Positions 36,549-44,663 of a DNA stretch of 64,000 nucleotides are shown here, in pieces. Under the pieces are notes generated by a model that searched no databases, had not been told where the DNA came from, and worked only from the letters and a program-made list of their open reading frames with translations. Positions within the stretch are counted from its first letter, which is position 1, and every line of letters starts with the position of its first letter. The translations under genes were made by a program, and so were the position numbers. Origin of the DNA: DYMC01 sp035406705 (GTDB taxonomy: Bacteria > Verrucomicrobiota > Lentisphaeria > Victivallales > GWF2-50-93); assembly GCA_964426675.1 (NCBI GenBank), contig CAYRRM010000005.1, forward strand, positions 1 through 64,000, given 5' to 3'.

Positions 36549-37592
36549 TTGAAAAAATTACTTGTAACAGGAAGTAGTGGATTAATAGGTTCTGAATGCG
36601 TAACGTATTTTGCCGAGAAAGGATGGAGCGTCTATGGAATTGACAATAATATGCGCAAGGATTTTTTTGGTCCTGATGGAGATACCGAATGGAATTTAAA
36701 AAGACTTAAGAATAGAGTAAAAAATTTTAAACATTTTAATCTGGATATCAGAGATAGAGCGAGTATACTTAAATTTATCGATGAACTTAAACCAAATTTT
36801 ATAATACATTGTGCAGCACAACCAAGCCACGACCTTGCTGCATCACGTCCATTTGATGACTTTGACGTAAACGCTGTTGGTACTCTGAATATACTTGAAG
36901 CTACAAGAAGATACTGCCCTGACGCTGTATTTTGCCATATGAGTACTAATAAGGTCTATGGAGATGCGCCTAATAAAATTCCTTTAAAGGAACTTGAGAC
37001 ACGATGGGAATATGCTGATTCTTCGTATTATAATGGAATAAATGAAACAATGAGCATTGATAATTCGCTTCACAGCATCTTTGGAGCAAGCAAAGTTGCA
37101 GCTGATGTGATGGTACAGGAATATGGGCGTTATTTTTCAATGAAAACTGCCTGTTATAGGGGAGGCTGCTTGACAGGACCAGCTCATTCTGCTGCGGAGT
37201 TGCATGGATTTTTAGCTTATTTAATAAAATGTGTGAAGGAAAAACGAAAATACAAAATTTTTGGGTATAAAGGGAAACAGGTTCGCGACAATATCCATTC
37301 TTTTGATGTTTGTAGAGCTTTTGAAGAATTTTATGAAAATCCTCGTTGTGGAGAAGTCTATAATCTCGGAGGGGGAAGGGGGAATAGTGTTTCGATTCTC
37401 GAAGCAATAAAAATGGCAGAGGACGTTACAGGTAAAAAGCTTGAATATGAATATCTCGAGCAGAATAGAAAGGGCGACCACATATGCTATATCTCTGACC
37501 TATCTAAATTAAAAATGCACTTTCCAAAATGGTCAATAACTAAATCTCTTCAGGATATATTTAGAGAAATTGCCGAAGTTGCTTTCAAATGA
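36549..37592 (+). CDS. NAD-dependent nucleotide-sugar epimerase, catalytic Tyr position is Phe
   Basis: A 347-residue extended SDR protein with a TTG start supported by AAGGAG 7 bases upstream. TGSSGLIGS at 7-15 binds NAD; HCAAQPSHDLA near 85 resembles CDP-paratose 2-epimerase. The catalytic Tyr-x-x-x-Lys segment reads F-G-A-S-K (in SIFGASK, near residue 180), so the usual tyrosine is phenylalanine while the lysine is kept. GKQVRDNIHSFDV near 245 fits the family. The stop overlaps the start of the FeoA-like gene by 4 bases. Probable role: a surface-glycan sugar nucleotide; catalysis may differ from classic epimerases. Confidence 0.85.
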   Translation: MKKLLVTGSSGLIGSECVTYFAEKGWSVYGIDNNMRKDFFGPDGDTEWNLKRLKNRVKNFKHFNLDIRDRASILKFIDELKPNFIIHCAAQPSHDLAASRPFDDFDVNAVGTLNILEATRRYCPDAVFCHMSTNKVYGDAPNKIPLKELETRWEYADSSYYNGINETMSIDNSLHSIFGASKVAADVMVQEYGRYFSMKTACYRGGCLTGPAHSAAELHGFLAYLIKCVKEKRKYKIFGYKGKQVRDNIHSFDVCRAFEEFYENPRCGEVYNLGGGRGNSVSILEAIKMAEDVTGKKLEYEYLEQNRKGDHICYISDLSKLKMHFPKWSITKSLQDIFREIAEVAFK

Positions 37593-37831
37593 AAAAAGAG
37601 TCTAAATACTTTCCTCTTTCAGAATTAAAACAATCAGAAAAAGCGAAAGTCATATCATTGGAAGGAGGAAAAGGATTTCTTGCTCATCTGAATGATATGG
37701 GAATCAGAGTAGGGGTAATAGTGGAAATGATTTCAAACAGTGGTGGGCCTGTTCATATAAAAGTAGGTGAAAGCCGTTTTGCTATTGGTCATGAAATGGC
37801 AAAGAGAATTTTTGTTGAAAAATTTTACTAA
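37589..37831 (+). CDS. Stand-alone FeoA-like protein coupled to an epimerase gene
   Basis: An 80-residue FeoA-domain protein: PLSELKQSEKAKV start, LNDMGIRVGV turn, GGPVHIKVGESRFAIG strands. It differs from the feoA of the feoAB unit and has no FeoB partner here. Its ATG overlaps the epimerase stop (ATGA), so the two are translationally coupled. FeoA-like SH3 domains also act as small protein-interaction modules, and this one may regulate the epimerase or be a metal-linked adaptor. That is inference from position. Confidence 0.8.
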   Translation: MKKESKYFPLSELKQSEKAKVISLEGGKGFLAHLNDMGIRVGVIVEMISNSGGPVHIKVGESRFAIGHEMAKRIFVEKFY

Positions 37832-37845
37832 GCAGAAAGATAAAA

Positions 37846-38367
37846 ATGAAAAAAAAATCAATAGAAGATGAAATATTCGAAATAGTTGATGAAAATGATA
37901 ATATAATAGGAAAAGCTACAAGAACAGAATGTCACGGAAATCCATCACTAATACATAGAACCGTTCATGTAGTTGTATTTAACAGTAAGGGAGAAATCCT
38001 ACTGCAAAAACGTTCGCAAAAAAAAGATATTCAACCTGGTAAATGGGATACTGCAGTAGGAGGGCACCTTATGCCAGGTGAAGATTATGAGACCGCTGCA
38101 TACAGGGAGTTAGCAGAAGAACTTGGAGTAAATTACACAGGTGAGTTTAATTTCCTTTTCTTTTCAAAAATTAGAAATAAAATAGAGTCCGAAAATACAA
38201 AAGTATTTTCTATACTTCATGATGGCCCTTTTTCTTTTAATAAAGAGGAGATCGAAGAGATTCGCTTTTGGAACAACACGGAACTTAAAGCCAGTATAGG
38301 TAAAAATATTTTTACCCCAAATCTTGAATCTGAACTAATTAAAATCTTTAAACTTCAGAAAATCTAA
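37846..38367 (+). CDS. Nudix hydrolase (YfcD/IDI-like)
   Basis: A 173-residue Nudix protein. The box G-x5-E-x7-REL-x-EE-x-G-V runs from Gly73 to Val95. The N-terminal part, with DENDN, HRTVHVVVFNSKGEILLQKR and GKWDTAVGGH, matches the subgroup shared by YfcD-type hydrolases and isopentenyl diphosphate isomerases. The substrate is probably a nucleoside diphosphate derivative or a related pyrophosphate. It starts 14 bases after the FeoA-like gene and ends the short operon begun by the epimerase. Confidence 0.88.
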   Translation: MKKKSIEDEIFEIVDENDNIIGKATRTECHGNPSLIHRTVHVVVFNSKGEILLQKRSQKKDIQPGKWDTAVGGHLMPGEDYETAAYRELAEELGVNYTGEFNFLFFSKIRNKIESENTKVFSILHDGPFSFNKEEIEEIRFWNNTELKASIGKNIFTPNLESELIKIFKLQKI

Positions 38368-38629
38368 AATAAACTTTCGTTATTGCAAATTATTCGTGCA
38401 GTGCAAATCTTCAAATACCTGTAATTTCAACCAATAAAATAGCCTTCTATTAATTTTTTCTTTAAACTCTAAGTTTTATTTACGATCAAAAATAGATAAT
38501 TTTAAATTTTACGTTTCTCCATTCTCTTAATTTTGGAAATATAGCTTGTATTTTTCCCTTTAATAGATATATAATTATTACGTTAACCGTTAAGCGTCAA
38601 CGTTAAAAATAGGCAAAAATCAAAAAAAT
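38368..38629. other. Intergenic region before the A/B array
   Basis: AT-rich spacer without a credible gene. Near its right end (38594-38603) is GCGTCAACGT, a degraded match to the GCCGTCAACGTA core that stands in the other spacers of the array. It follows a TTAACCGTTAA near-palindrome and may be the decayed first copy of the array's leader region. Confidence 0.5.
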
Positions 38630-39094
38630 ATGGGCGGAGAAATTACAATAAGCAACAAACCTTCCAGAGAGCCGAACGATTCTGGCGTAACAGTTACCTA
38701 TCCCGCCACGAAATCAGGAGAAGAAGAAAAAGGCATCACCGCGCTCTTTTGCACAGCGGTAAAATTTGAATTGAAGATTGTGGCGATTCCAAACTACCAT
38801 GAATTACCAAATGGGAAAACGATTTTTATTGTGTCCACACCTGTTTCAGGCATAGCATTGCCAAAATCTTCTTTCAAAATACCAATTGCAACAAAAATAG
38901 AAGGCGGGGATCGCCGAGATTGGGTTCCATGGAGAGCAGTTCGACAAGTTCCCTCTGGAGAGATTGATACAAAATTTTACTTTCGTTTACGTAAAGATGG
39001 CATTCCACCGACCGCTACAAAATTTGTAACAAGTGGGACTTATTTAGGAATATTTGCTACCGATAATTGTTTACTAGGAGGAGTTGGGAAATGA
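38630..39094 (+). pseudogene. Array protein A1, 5'-truncated family A member
   Basis: A 154-codon frame matching family A from the ISNKPS motif onward: ISNKPSxExNDSGVTVTYP, then EEEKG, a Cys-T-x-V-K strand and Y-x-GI-x-ATD near the end, as in A2 at 42265-42966. It lacks the signal peptide and the first 65 residues or so that A2 has, and the leader and ribosome binding site are gone. Without a signal it could not be exported, so I call it a remnant. The stop overlaps the B1 start (ATGA), as expected of an A-B pair. What A proteins do is unknown; predicted beta-sandwich, Ig-like. Confidence 0.6.
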
Positions 39095-40548
39095 AAAAAT
39101 TTTTTTTCTGCCTATTGTGGTTTTTGTGTTTAATTCTTGTAAATTTGAAATCTGACGAAACAAGCGAAGTATTACTAAAAAGATTAACAGATCATAAAAC
39201 GAAGTATGAGGAGAAACTTGAAATTCTAAATCAGCTCAGTGAAAACACGTTATCCAGGGAACAGGTCCTTAATTTATCCTCTCACCTTTCCGATTGTGAG
39301 GAGGAGTTAATCATACATTTGTCTCAGTTCCTTCTCAAGTTGCAAGGCTCAGAAGAATTTGTCACGAGCTCTATCCATAAAACATTGGTAGATCGTTTGA
39401 ATTCGAATAAAACAAACAGCGGCGACACTTTAATTGTCTTAGATTTTTTGAGAAGTAGCAATTTCGATTGTTTATTTAATACAGAAAAACAAAAAGAAGA
39501 ATTTGATTCGAATTTATTCAAGTCTTTGTTTGAGAAACAGGAAGGATATGAAAATATCATTGCATTCCTAAATGACCCAATTTTTCCATACTATGCGTAC
39601 ATCTCGTTTAATGGTGATAACTCACCATATCTCGACTTACTTTTGAAAAAAATAAAAACAAATCCAAAAATCTCAAAAGAAGTTTTAGAATTTATTATCG
39701 ATTCAGATCTAATCCCGGTTTTGACTGAAAAACATATCGATTGCCTGATAGAATTGTCGCATTCAGAAACACCAGAAATATCAAGTAAAGCCTTGAATAT
39801 TTTGTCTCTCATGACGCATTATCCCTCGAATCAGGATTGGAGACGGTGGCGAGAGGAGAATAAAGAATTCCAGATCGTAAAGAGAGCATTTGAGATATTG
39901 AACAATAAAAATATTTTAGATAAAAATTTGAATGAAGAAAGCAAGTTGATTGCCATAGAACAACTTTCCTTGAGAAATGTAAGCATCCCGACTGATCAAT
40001 ATAAATTTATAATCACTGACATAAGAATCAATCCTTCGGTAAGAAAAACAATGCTTGGAGATTATATGGATCTTGCGTCCAGGCAAAAAAACATTCAGGA
40101 TGAATTGGAAACCATTTTGCTTGATGCGATAAAGGATCCTGATTTACGCCTGTTTGCAATCTCTTGGATCGGCGATAAAGCGCCATTCTTTCTAGATAAG
40201 TCAGAAAACATACAAATTCTCCTGAATTACTTAAATAATGATCCTGACAATTTGACTAAAGGTTTTTCTGCATATAGTCTTAGAAAAAGCAAAAAATATA
40301 AAAAGAAAATTGCTCTCTCAATACTAAACAGTTGTGAACAAGATTTCAAAAACAAAAACACCGAAAACAGAGGATTCCGATTAAAAGTTTTAGGATTAAA
40401 CTCCCTCGTTGGCAAGGAGTATCAACAAAATACAAAAGATTTATTCGATAGAAATGAAAGTCCGATCGATTTAACGTTCTGGCGCAAAGCCGTCTCTGAA
40501 ATGCCTGACGACCCGCCGGAGGACAGTGAAAAAACGAAAGAAAAATAA
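39091..40548 (+). CDS. Array protein B1, secreted HEAT-like helical protein
   Basis: 485 residues from the ATG at 39091, chosen over the in-frame TTG at 39067 because AGGAGG lies 11 bases upstream and a signal peptide (KKFFFCLLWFLCLILVNL) begins there. The body is almost wholly alpha-helical with repeated L-x-x-L helix pairs, like HEAT or ARM solenoids. Near residue 257 is a Trp-rich motif, DWRRWREENKEF, shared in form by B2, B3 and B5. The last 25 residues, including FWRKAVSEMPDDPPED, are nearly constant in the family. Family B is unknown to me by name; export to the periplasm or surface is likely. Start overlaps the A1 stop. Confidence 0.75.
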   Translation: MKKFFFCLLWFLCLILVNLKSDETSEVLLKRLTDHKTKYEEKLEILNQLSENTLSREQVLNLSSHLSDCEEELIIHLSQFLLKLQGSEEFVTSSIHKTLVDRLNSNKTNSGDTLIVLDFLRSSNFDCLFNTEKQKEEFDSNLFKSLFEKQEGYENIIAFLNDPIFPYYAYISFNGDNSPYLDLLLKKIKTNPKISKEVLEFIIDSDLIPVLTEKHIDCLIELSHSETPEISSKALNILSLMTHYPSNQDWRRWREENKEFQIVKRAFEILNNKNILDKNLNEESKLIAIEQLSLRNVSIPTDQYKFIITDIRINPSVRKTMLGDYMDLASRQKNIQDELETILLDAIKDPDLRLFAISWIGDKAPFFLDKSENIQILLNYLNNDPDNLTKGFSAYSLRKSKKYKKKIALSILNSCEQDFKNKNTENRGFRLKVLGLNSLVGKEYQQNTKDLFDRNESPIDLTFWRKAVSEMPDDPPEDSEKTKEK

Positions 40549-40623
40549 CTAAAAGCCCTCTCGCATTTTTTGTTTTTTTGAAAAAAATATTAGGTATAAT
40601 AAAGTAAGACTTTATTAGCCGTC
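40481..40623 (+). repeat. Array repeat unit, copy 1 (B tail + spacer core)
   Basis: Starts in the B1 tail codons (GGCGCAAAGCCGTCTCTGAA), continues through the stop and the AT-rich spacer with its CCCTCTCGCAT and TTTTGAAAAAAATAT blocks, and ends at AGCCGTCAACGTA. Identity to the other copies stops right after this core: the leader hairpin and MRKGS leader are missing, and B2 starts directly. TATAAT at 40595-40600 may be a -10 box. Confidence 0.75.
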
Positions 40624-40653
40624 AACGTATTTTAAACATTATTCATTTTTTAT

Positions 40654-42156
40654 ATGAAAAAATTTTTTATTTTTATCCTTATCGTGCTTTTCTGTCATTT
40701 AAGTTTAAATGCTCAAATGACTCCTGATTCTGTCAATAAGTTGATATCCATTATCAATTCAGAAGTTGCGAGTCCTAAAGAGAAGCTTAAAGAAATTGAG
40801 ACATTGAAAAAAAATCACATTAAACTTGAACCGTCTCAAAGAAAAGCGTTATTGGATGCAATCACACGACTACCATTAAATTTATCTGGCCCTTTGACTA
40901 AATGGTTGATAGATTCTGAGAATGTAGACAACTACACTCAACTTAGGGAAAGCTTATTCTCTGTAATTATTTATGCATTAGAGAAGAAAGTCGGCAAACC
41001 AGAGGATATACTGTTTTTATTAGATAACTTCGTGAACATTATGAACATTTCAAAAGGAGGAGAAAAGTATTTATTACCCCTAGGTAATGCATTTTATCAA
41101 TACATCAATGGGGATGATTCTGATCAAATGCTCAAAGCACTACTACTAAGACCCCCTCTTCAAGACGGTGACCTTGTTTTCCTAAAAGAAATGAAATTAG
41201 AAATGTGGCAAATGCGGACACCCAATTTATCTAACCTCACTTTTCTTATATTTTATCAAACATTTGAGGGGCAAAAAGCATATAATATTTTACTGCTTAA
41301 AAAAATAAGAAAGTTTTCGGATCCTATAGATATTTTGTCTGTATTAAGTATTTTTGCCGATAATATAGACCTTTTGTGGCTCTTCCGCAACGATGAAATT
41401 GATATACTTGCTGAACTTGCCAATCATAGAGATAAAACTGTTGCTAAGGTGGCAAGGGAATTGTTATACGAAGTACTACATATTGATAAAACTATTGACC
41501 CTGTAAAATGGTGGAACCAGAATAAGAAAAATTTTGACTTCGATTCTTACATAAAAAAAATAATACTTAATCCTAAAATTGACTTGAACGGTCGATCTGA
41601 TGCCATCAGCCAGTTATGTTCATCATCTGATTCTTTGAACCAGGAGAACATTGATTTTCTATTGAAAATTGCAAACGACACAAATGCGGGAGATATCCGT
41701 TTGTATGCAGCACTTGTTATTAGGAATTATATTTCAACTGAAGAGCTCGTCAAGTTAATGAGAGAATTTTTGGAGCAAAAATACTGGCAACGAATGGCAA
41801 TGCATATCATTGCTAATACAAAACGACAGTTGAGAGATAAGCCAATCGAACAGAAAATAAAGCAAATCCTATGCGATAATAATGAAGAGCTTAGAACAAG
41901 GATATATTACGCATTACCAGCTTTTACAAAAATCACAATTCACAAGAAGTCCGCAGCAATTCTCATTCTTGATCTGATTGAGAAAAATCCCAATTGGAGA
42001 GATGAAAACTCACCAGATTCCTTACAAATCCCGGTTTATAATGCATTACAAACCTTAATAGGTAAGGCAGTAAATAATGATATGGTTCTCTTGTGTAAAG
42101 CCGTCTATGAAATGCCAGACGACCCGCCGGAGGAGGAGATTAAAACAGAAAAATAA
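40654..42156 (+). CDS. Array protein B2, secreted HEAT-like helical protein without A partner
   Basis: A 500-residue family B member. Signal peptide 1-20 with likely cleavage after LNA. Helical solenoid body; Trp motif DPVKWWNQNKKNF near residue 288; constant tail CKAVYEMPDDPPEEEIKTEK. No A gene stands before it: the spacer core GCCGTCAACGTA is followed within 30 bases by the ATG and there is no ribosome binding site, so an A gene and leader seem to have been deleted and translation may be weak. Confidence 0.75.
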   Translation: MKKFFIFILIVLFCHLSLNAQMTPDSVNKLISIINSEVASPKEKLKEIETLKKNHIKLEPSQRKALLDAITRLPLNLSGPLTKWLIDSENVDNYTQLRESLFSVIIYALEKKVGKPEDILFLLDNFVNIMNISKGGEKYLLPLGNAFYQYINGDDSDQMLKALLLRPPLQDGDLVFLKEMKLEMWQMRTPNLSNLTFLIFYQTFEGQKAYNILLLKKIRKFSDPIDILSVLSIFADNIDLLWLFRNDEIDILAELANHRDKTVAKVARELLYEVLHIDKTIDPVKWWNQNKKNFDFDSYIKKIILNPKIDLNGRSDAISQLCSSSDSLNQENIDFLLKIANDTNAGDIRLYAALVIRNYISTEELVKLMREFLEQKYWQRMAMHIIANTKRQLRDKPIEQKIKQILCDNNEELRTRIYYALPAFTKITIHKKSAAILILDLIEKNPNWRDENSPDSLQIPVYNALQTLIGKAVNNDMVLLCKAVYEMPDDPPEEEIKTEK

Positions 42157-42320
42157 AAATGACTAAAAGCCCTCTCTCATATTTTTTTTTCTTTTGAAAA
42201 AAATATATGAAATGGTAAGGTAATATTTTATTAGCCGTCAACGTAAAAAAACGTAGGCGGCAAAATGAGAAAGGGGAGTATTGCAATGCTCGCATTAGCA
42301 ATGATAATAGCAGGAATGGG
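42096..42320 (+). repeat. Array repeat unit, copy 2 (B tail + spacer + leader)
   Basis: B2 tail codons, stop, spacer with the CCCTCTCTCAT and TTTTGAAAAAAATAT blocks, AGCCGTCAACGTA core, hairpin and the MRKGSIAMLAL leader of A2. It joins the end of one gene body to the start of the next. Confidence 0.8.
42234..42261 (+). promoter_or_regulatory. Leader hairpin hiding the ribosome binding site, copy 2
   Basis: GCCGTC (42234-42239) pairs with GGCGGC (42256-42261), including one G-U pair. Across an A-A mismatch, ACGT pairs with ACGT around a loop of six A. This makes about ten base pairs ending 3 bases before the ATG at 42265 and holding the AGGCGG ribosome-binding region in the stem. Confidence 0.65.
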
Positions 42321-42966
42321 AAAAGCAGGCGAATATGGTAAGGTTACATTGAGCAAGGAGGTCTACGAAGTTGGGGAGAAAGGTGCAACAGTAACAGTTA
42401 CTGACGGGACAGGCGGTTATAAAGCCGGAGCAGGAAAGGGCTTCGGAAAGGTTGATGCAAGTTTCACCGGAAAAGGAACACATCCTATCACAATAAGCAA
42501 CAAACCTTCCGAGGAATTGAATGATTCCGGTGTGACAGTAACATATCCGTCTCCACAAACTGGCGAAGAAGAAAAAGGCGTTACCAGCTACTGCACGGTA
42601 GTGAAATTAACGGCGGACATCGATGGTAGCGGAAAAGAAACGATTATTCAGCGGAAAGACAAGAAATTTCGGCTGGTAAATGTGCGTCTCAACGTCGCTG
42701 GTGAAGCTCTTCCCGTTGGATTTGGTAGCGTAAAAGTTGAGATATTTGCCCCTAAGCAAACAGGATTATTATTATGGAGACCTGCAGAACAAATTACAAA
42801 ATACGGCACCCCACCTAGCTATTCGGTCAAGCAAAGGTTCCATTTGTCTAACTATTTCCGAGAAGATTTCTATAAACCCACAAGATTTGATGTAACAGTA
42901 ACCTATGCAGGAATTAGAGCTACTGACTACACTTTAATTCTGTATGATACCATTTTCATCCCATGA
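42265..42966 (+). CDS. Array protein A2, secreted beta/Ig-like protein (best intact A)
   Basis: A 233-residue protein with the array leader MRKGSIAMLALAMIIAGMG as signal peptide. The mature part is rich in Val, Thr and Gly with alternating strands: KVTLSKEVYEVGEKG, VTVTDGTGGYKAG, a GKGTHPITISNKPS segment, DSGVTVTYP, EEEKGVTSYCTVVKL and a final TVTYAGIRATDY. It looks like one or two Ig-like sandwiches, as in bacterial surface and adhesion proteins. It is the only family A copy in the array with leader, full body and open frame. B3 starts 17 bases after its stop, so A2-B3 is the reference pair. Function unknown. Confidence 0.75.
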   Translation: MRKGSIAMLALAMIIAGMGKAGEYGKVTLSKEVYEVGEKGATVTVTDGTGGYKAGAGKGFGKVDASFTGKGTHPITISNKPSEELNDSGVTVTYPSPQTGEEEKGVTSYCTVVKLTADIDGSGKETIIQRKDKKFRLVNVRLNVAGEALPVGFGSVKVEIFAPKQTGLLLWRPAEQITKYGTPPSYSVKQRFHLSNYFREDFYKPTRFDVTVTYAGIRATDYTLILYDTIFIP

Positions 42967-42983
42967 ATTTATGGAGGTGCAAC

Positions 42984-44477
42984 ATGCGTTATTTCTTTAA
43001 AGTACTTGTGTTCCTATTTATTCCGTTGTGTTGTTCTTACTCTCAATCCACTGGAAATAAAAATATTATCGAAAAAATCATCTCTGACAAAACTACAATT
43101 GACGAAAAACTATTGATACTTGAAAAAGGCTTCGATATTAATGAAAAAGATAGTGCGGATGTATTGATAGAATATATGCAAAAGGGGGACAAACGACTTC
43201 TTGACAGGCTTGCCAGCATTCTAATATCAAGCAATTTCTGTCATCAAAATATTGACTATTTGAGTCGAATAAAGGATTGTCTTGAAAAAAGACTATCGGA
43301 ATTTAAAGATGACGGAAATGGAGCTTATAAAATCTTCGAACTTATCGACGACATTACCGAAAACATTCGAGAACAGTCAAATCGATCAAAACAAGATCCA
43401 AGCGATTCAAAAAGCGAATCAAAGGAAATTTCAGAATTATTCCTAAAATGCCTATCTCAATTAGACCAACAAAATAAAAATCAATTTGTGGAAAAATCAA
43501 TAAACAGCGATATATTTTTTATGCTCTTCTTCTATTTTGGAGAAAAGTATTCGCTCATATTGTCGGAATGCTTAAAATCAAGCAGTTCATCAATACAAAA
43601 TACCATACTCCAATTTCTGCTCGATAATTACTTACTGATAGACAATCGGGAATTAGTGTCGGAAATTGTCAGATTTACTTCCAACGACGACAAAATATTA
43701 CGCGATAAAGCAAGATCTATAATGTATGAGTTGTTTCCATTTGCATGTCCAGAAGCACTGAACCAAACATTTGAATGGGATAAATGGTGGGAGACAAACG
43801 GAAAACATTTTCCGTTCACCAATCAATTGCAAGAGGTTTTGTGGAATAAAAATGCTCCTGAGAAAGTAAGATTAGCCGTTTTGTCCAACCTCAGCGATCG
43901 AAGCCCATCCATTATCAATAATCTTTTGAAAATATCTATGGACCATTCTGATAACATAAATGTTAGAGGGGAATGCCTATCTACTCTGATATTGGACCTC
44001 TGTCGACCAAATCATAATCAACCATTAGATGATACTAATGCCAAAAAGATCTTAGACGTTATAAATAATCTCCTAAATCCCGCATTCAAGGAGAATACGT
44101 TGATAATGCCAATGATATTGAATATCTTATCGAGCGTTGGACCGATAAATCACAAACTTGAGGATACCCTGCGCAATTTACTGTCAAATAAAAATGTAGA
44201 TGATTCAATGAAAGGAAAAATCTGTATTGTTCTTATAAAGAGCAAATCAAGTAAAAAATTGAATGCGGAAAAATGTCTAAAATATTATCAAGATGGCGCA
44301 GAAAAGCCGCCAAGAGTAAAAGATCAGATATTGTACGCATTGCTGGTATTGACAGGACGAAAAGATGGCTTCAACAAAAAAACCGGGAATTTTGTTGAAG
44401 ATCTAGATTTCTGGCGTAAAGCCGTCTCTGAAATGCCCGACGACCCGCCGGAGGAAAAAATTAAAACAGAAAAGTAA
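42984..44477 (+). CDS. Array protein B3, secreted HEAT-like helical protein
   Basis: 497 residues from ATG 42984, preferred to the in-frame ATG at 42963 because GGAGG lies 8 bases upstream and the signal peptide MRYFFKVLVFLFIPLCC begins there. Helical solenoid body with a Lys/Ser-rich stretch near 130-150. Trp motif WDKWWETNGKHF near 270. Constant tail FWRKAVSEMPDDPPEE plus KIKTEK. Translationally close to A2. Outside the tail and Trp motif the body is strongly diverged from B1 and B2. Confidence 0.78.
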   Translation: MRYFFKVLVFLFIPLCCSYSQSTGNKNIIEKIISDKTTIDEKLLILEKGFDINEKDSADVLIEYMQKGDKRLLDRLASILISSNFCHQNIDYLSRIKDCLEKRLSEFKDDGNGAYKIFELIDDITENIREQSNRSKQDPSDSKSESKEISELFLKCLSQLDQQNKNQFVEKSINSDIFFMLFFYFGEKYSLILSECLKSSSSSIQNTILQFLLDNYLLIDNRELVSEIVRFTSNDDKILRDKARSIMYELFPFACPEALNQTFEWDKWWETNGKHFPFTNQLQEVLWNKNAPEKVRLAVLSNLSDRSPSIINNLLKISMDHSDNINVRGECLSTLILDLCRPNHNQPLDDTNAKKILDVINNLLNPAFKENTLIMPMILNILSSVGPINHKLEDTLRNLLSNKNVDDSMKGKICIVLIKSKSSKKLNAEKCLKYYQDGAEKPPRVKDQILYALLVLTGRKDGFNKKTGNFVEDLDFWRKAVSEMPDDPPEEKIKTEK

Positions 44478-44663
44478 CTGAAAGCTCTCTCGCATTTTTT
44501 TTGTTCTTTTGAAAAAAATATAGGAAACGGTAAAGTAATATCTTATTAGCCGTCAACGTAAAAAAACAAAAAAAACGGAGGCGGCAAAATGAGAAAGGGG
44601 AGTATTGCAATGCTCGCATTAACGGGAATGATTATTGCAGGAGGAATGGGATTATCATCAAAT
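44412..44663 (+). repeat. Array repeat unit, copy 3 (B tail + spacer + leader)
   Basis: From TGGCGTAAAGCCGTC in the B3 tail to CATCAAAT in the B4 leader. With copy 4 it shares the longest run of identity, including the leader MRKGSIAMLAL[TA]GMIIAGGMGLSSN. The match ends abruptly at CATCAAAT, after which B4 and A3 differ completely. Confidence 0.85.
44549..44585 (+). promoter_or_regulatory. Leader hairpin hiding the ribosome binding site, copy 3
   Basis: GCCGTC (44549-44554) can pair with GGCGGC (44580-44585). The loop is longer and A-rich, with a possible inner CGT/ACG pairing. The strong GGAGG ribosome binding site overlaps the 3' strand of the stem, 3 bases before ATG 44589. Confidence 0.55.

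Noticed and set aside
39067..39090. TTG at 39067 as the start of B1
   Set aside because: The AGGAGG site lies downstream of it and the signal peptide begins at ATG 39091.
40549..40653. Sigma-70 promoter in each array spacer
   Set aside because: Only copy 1 has TATAAT, and no -35 box stands at proper spacing; the other copies lack it, so I do not call promoters there.
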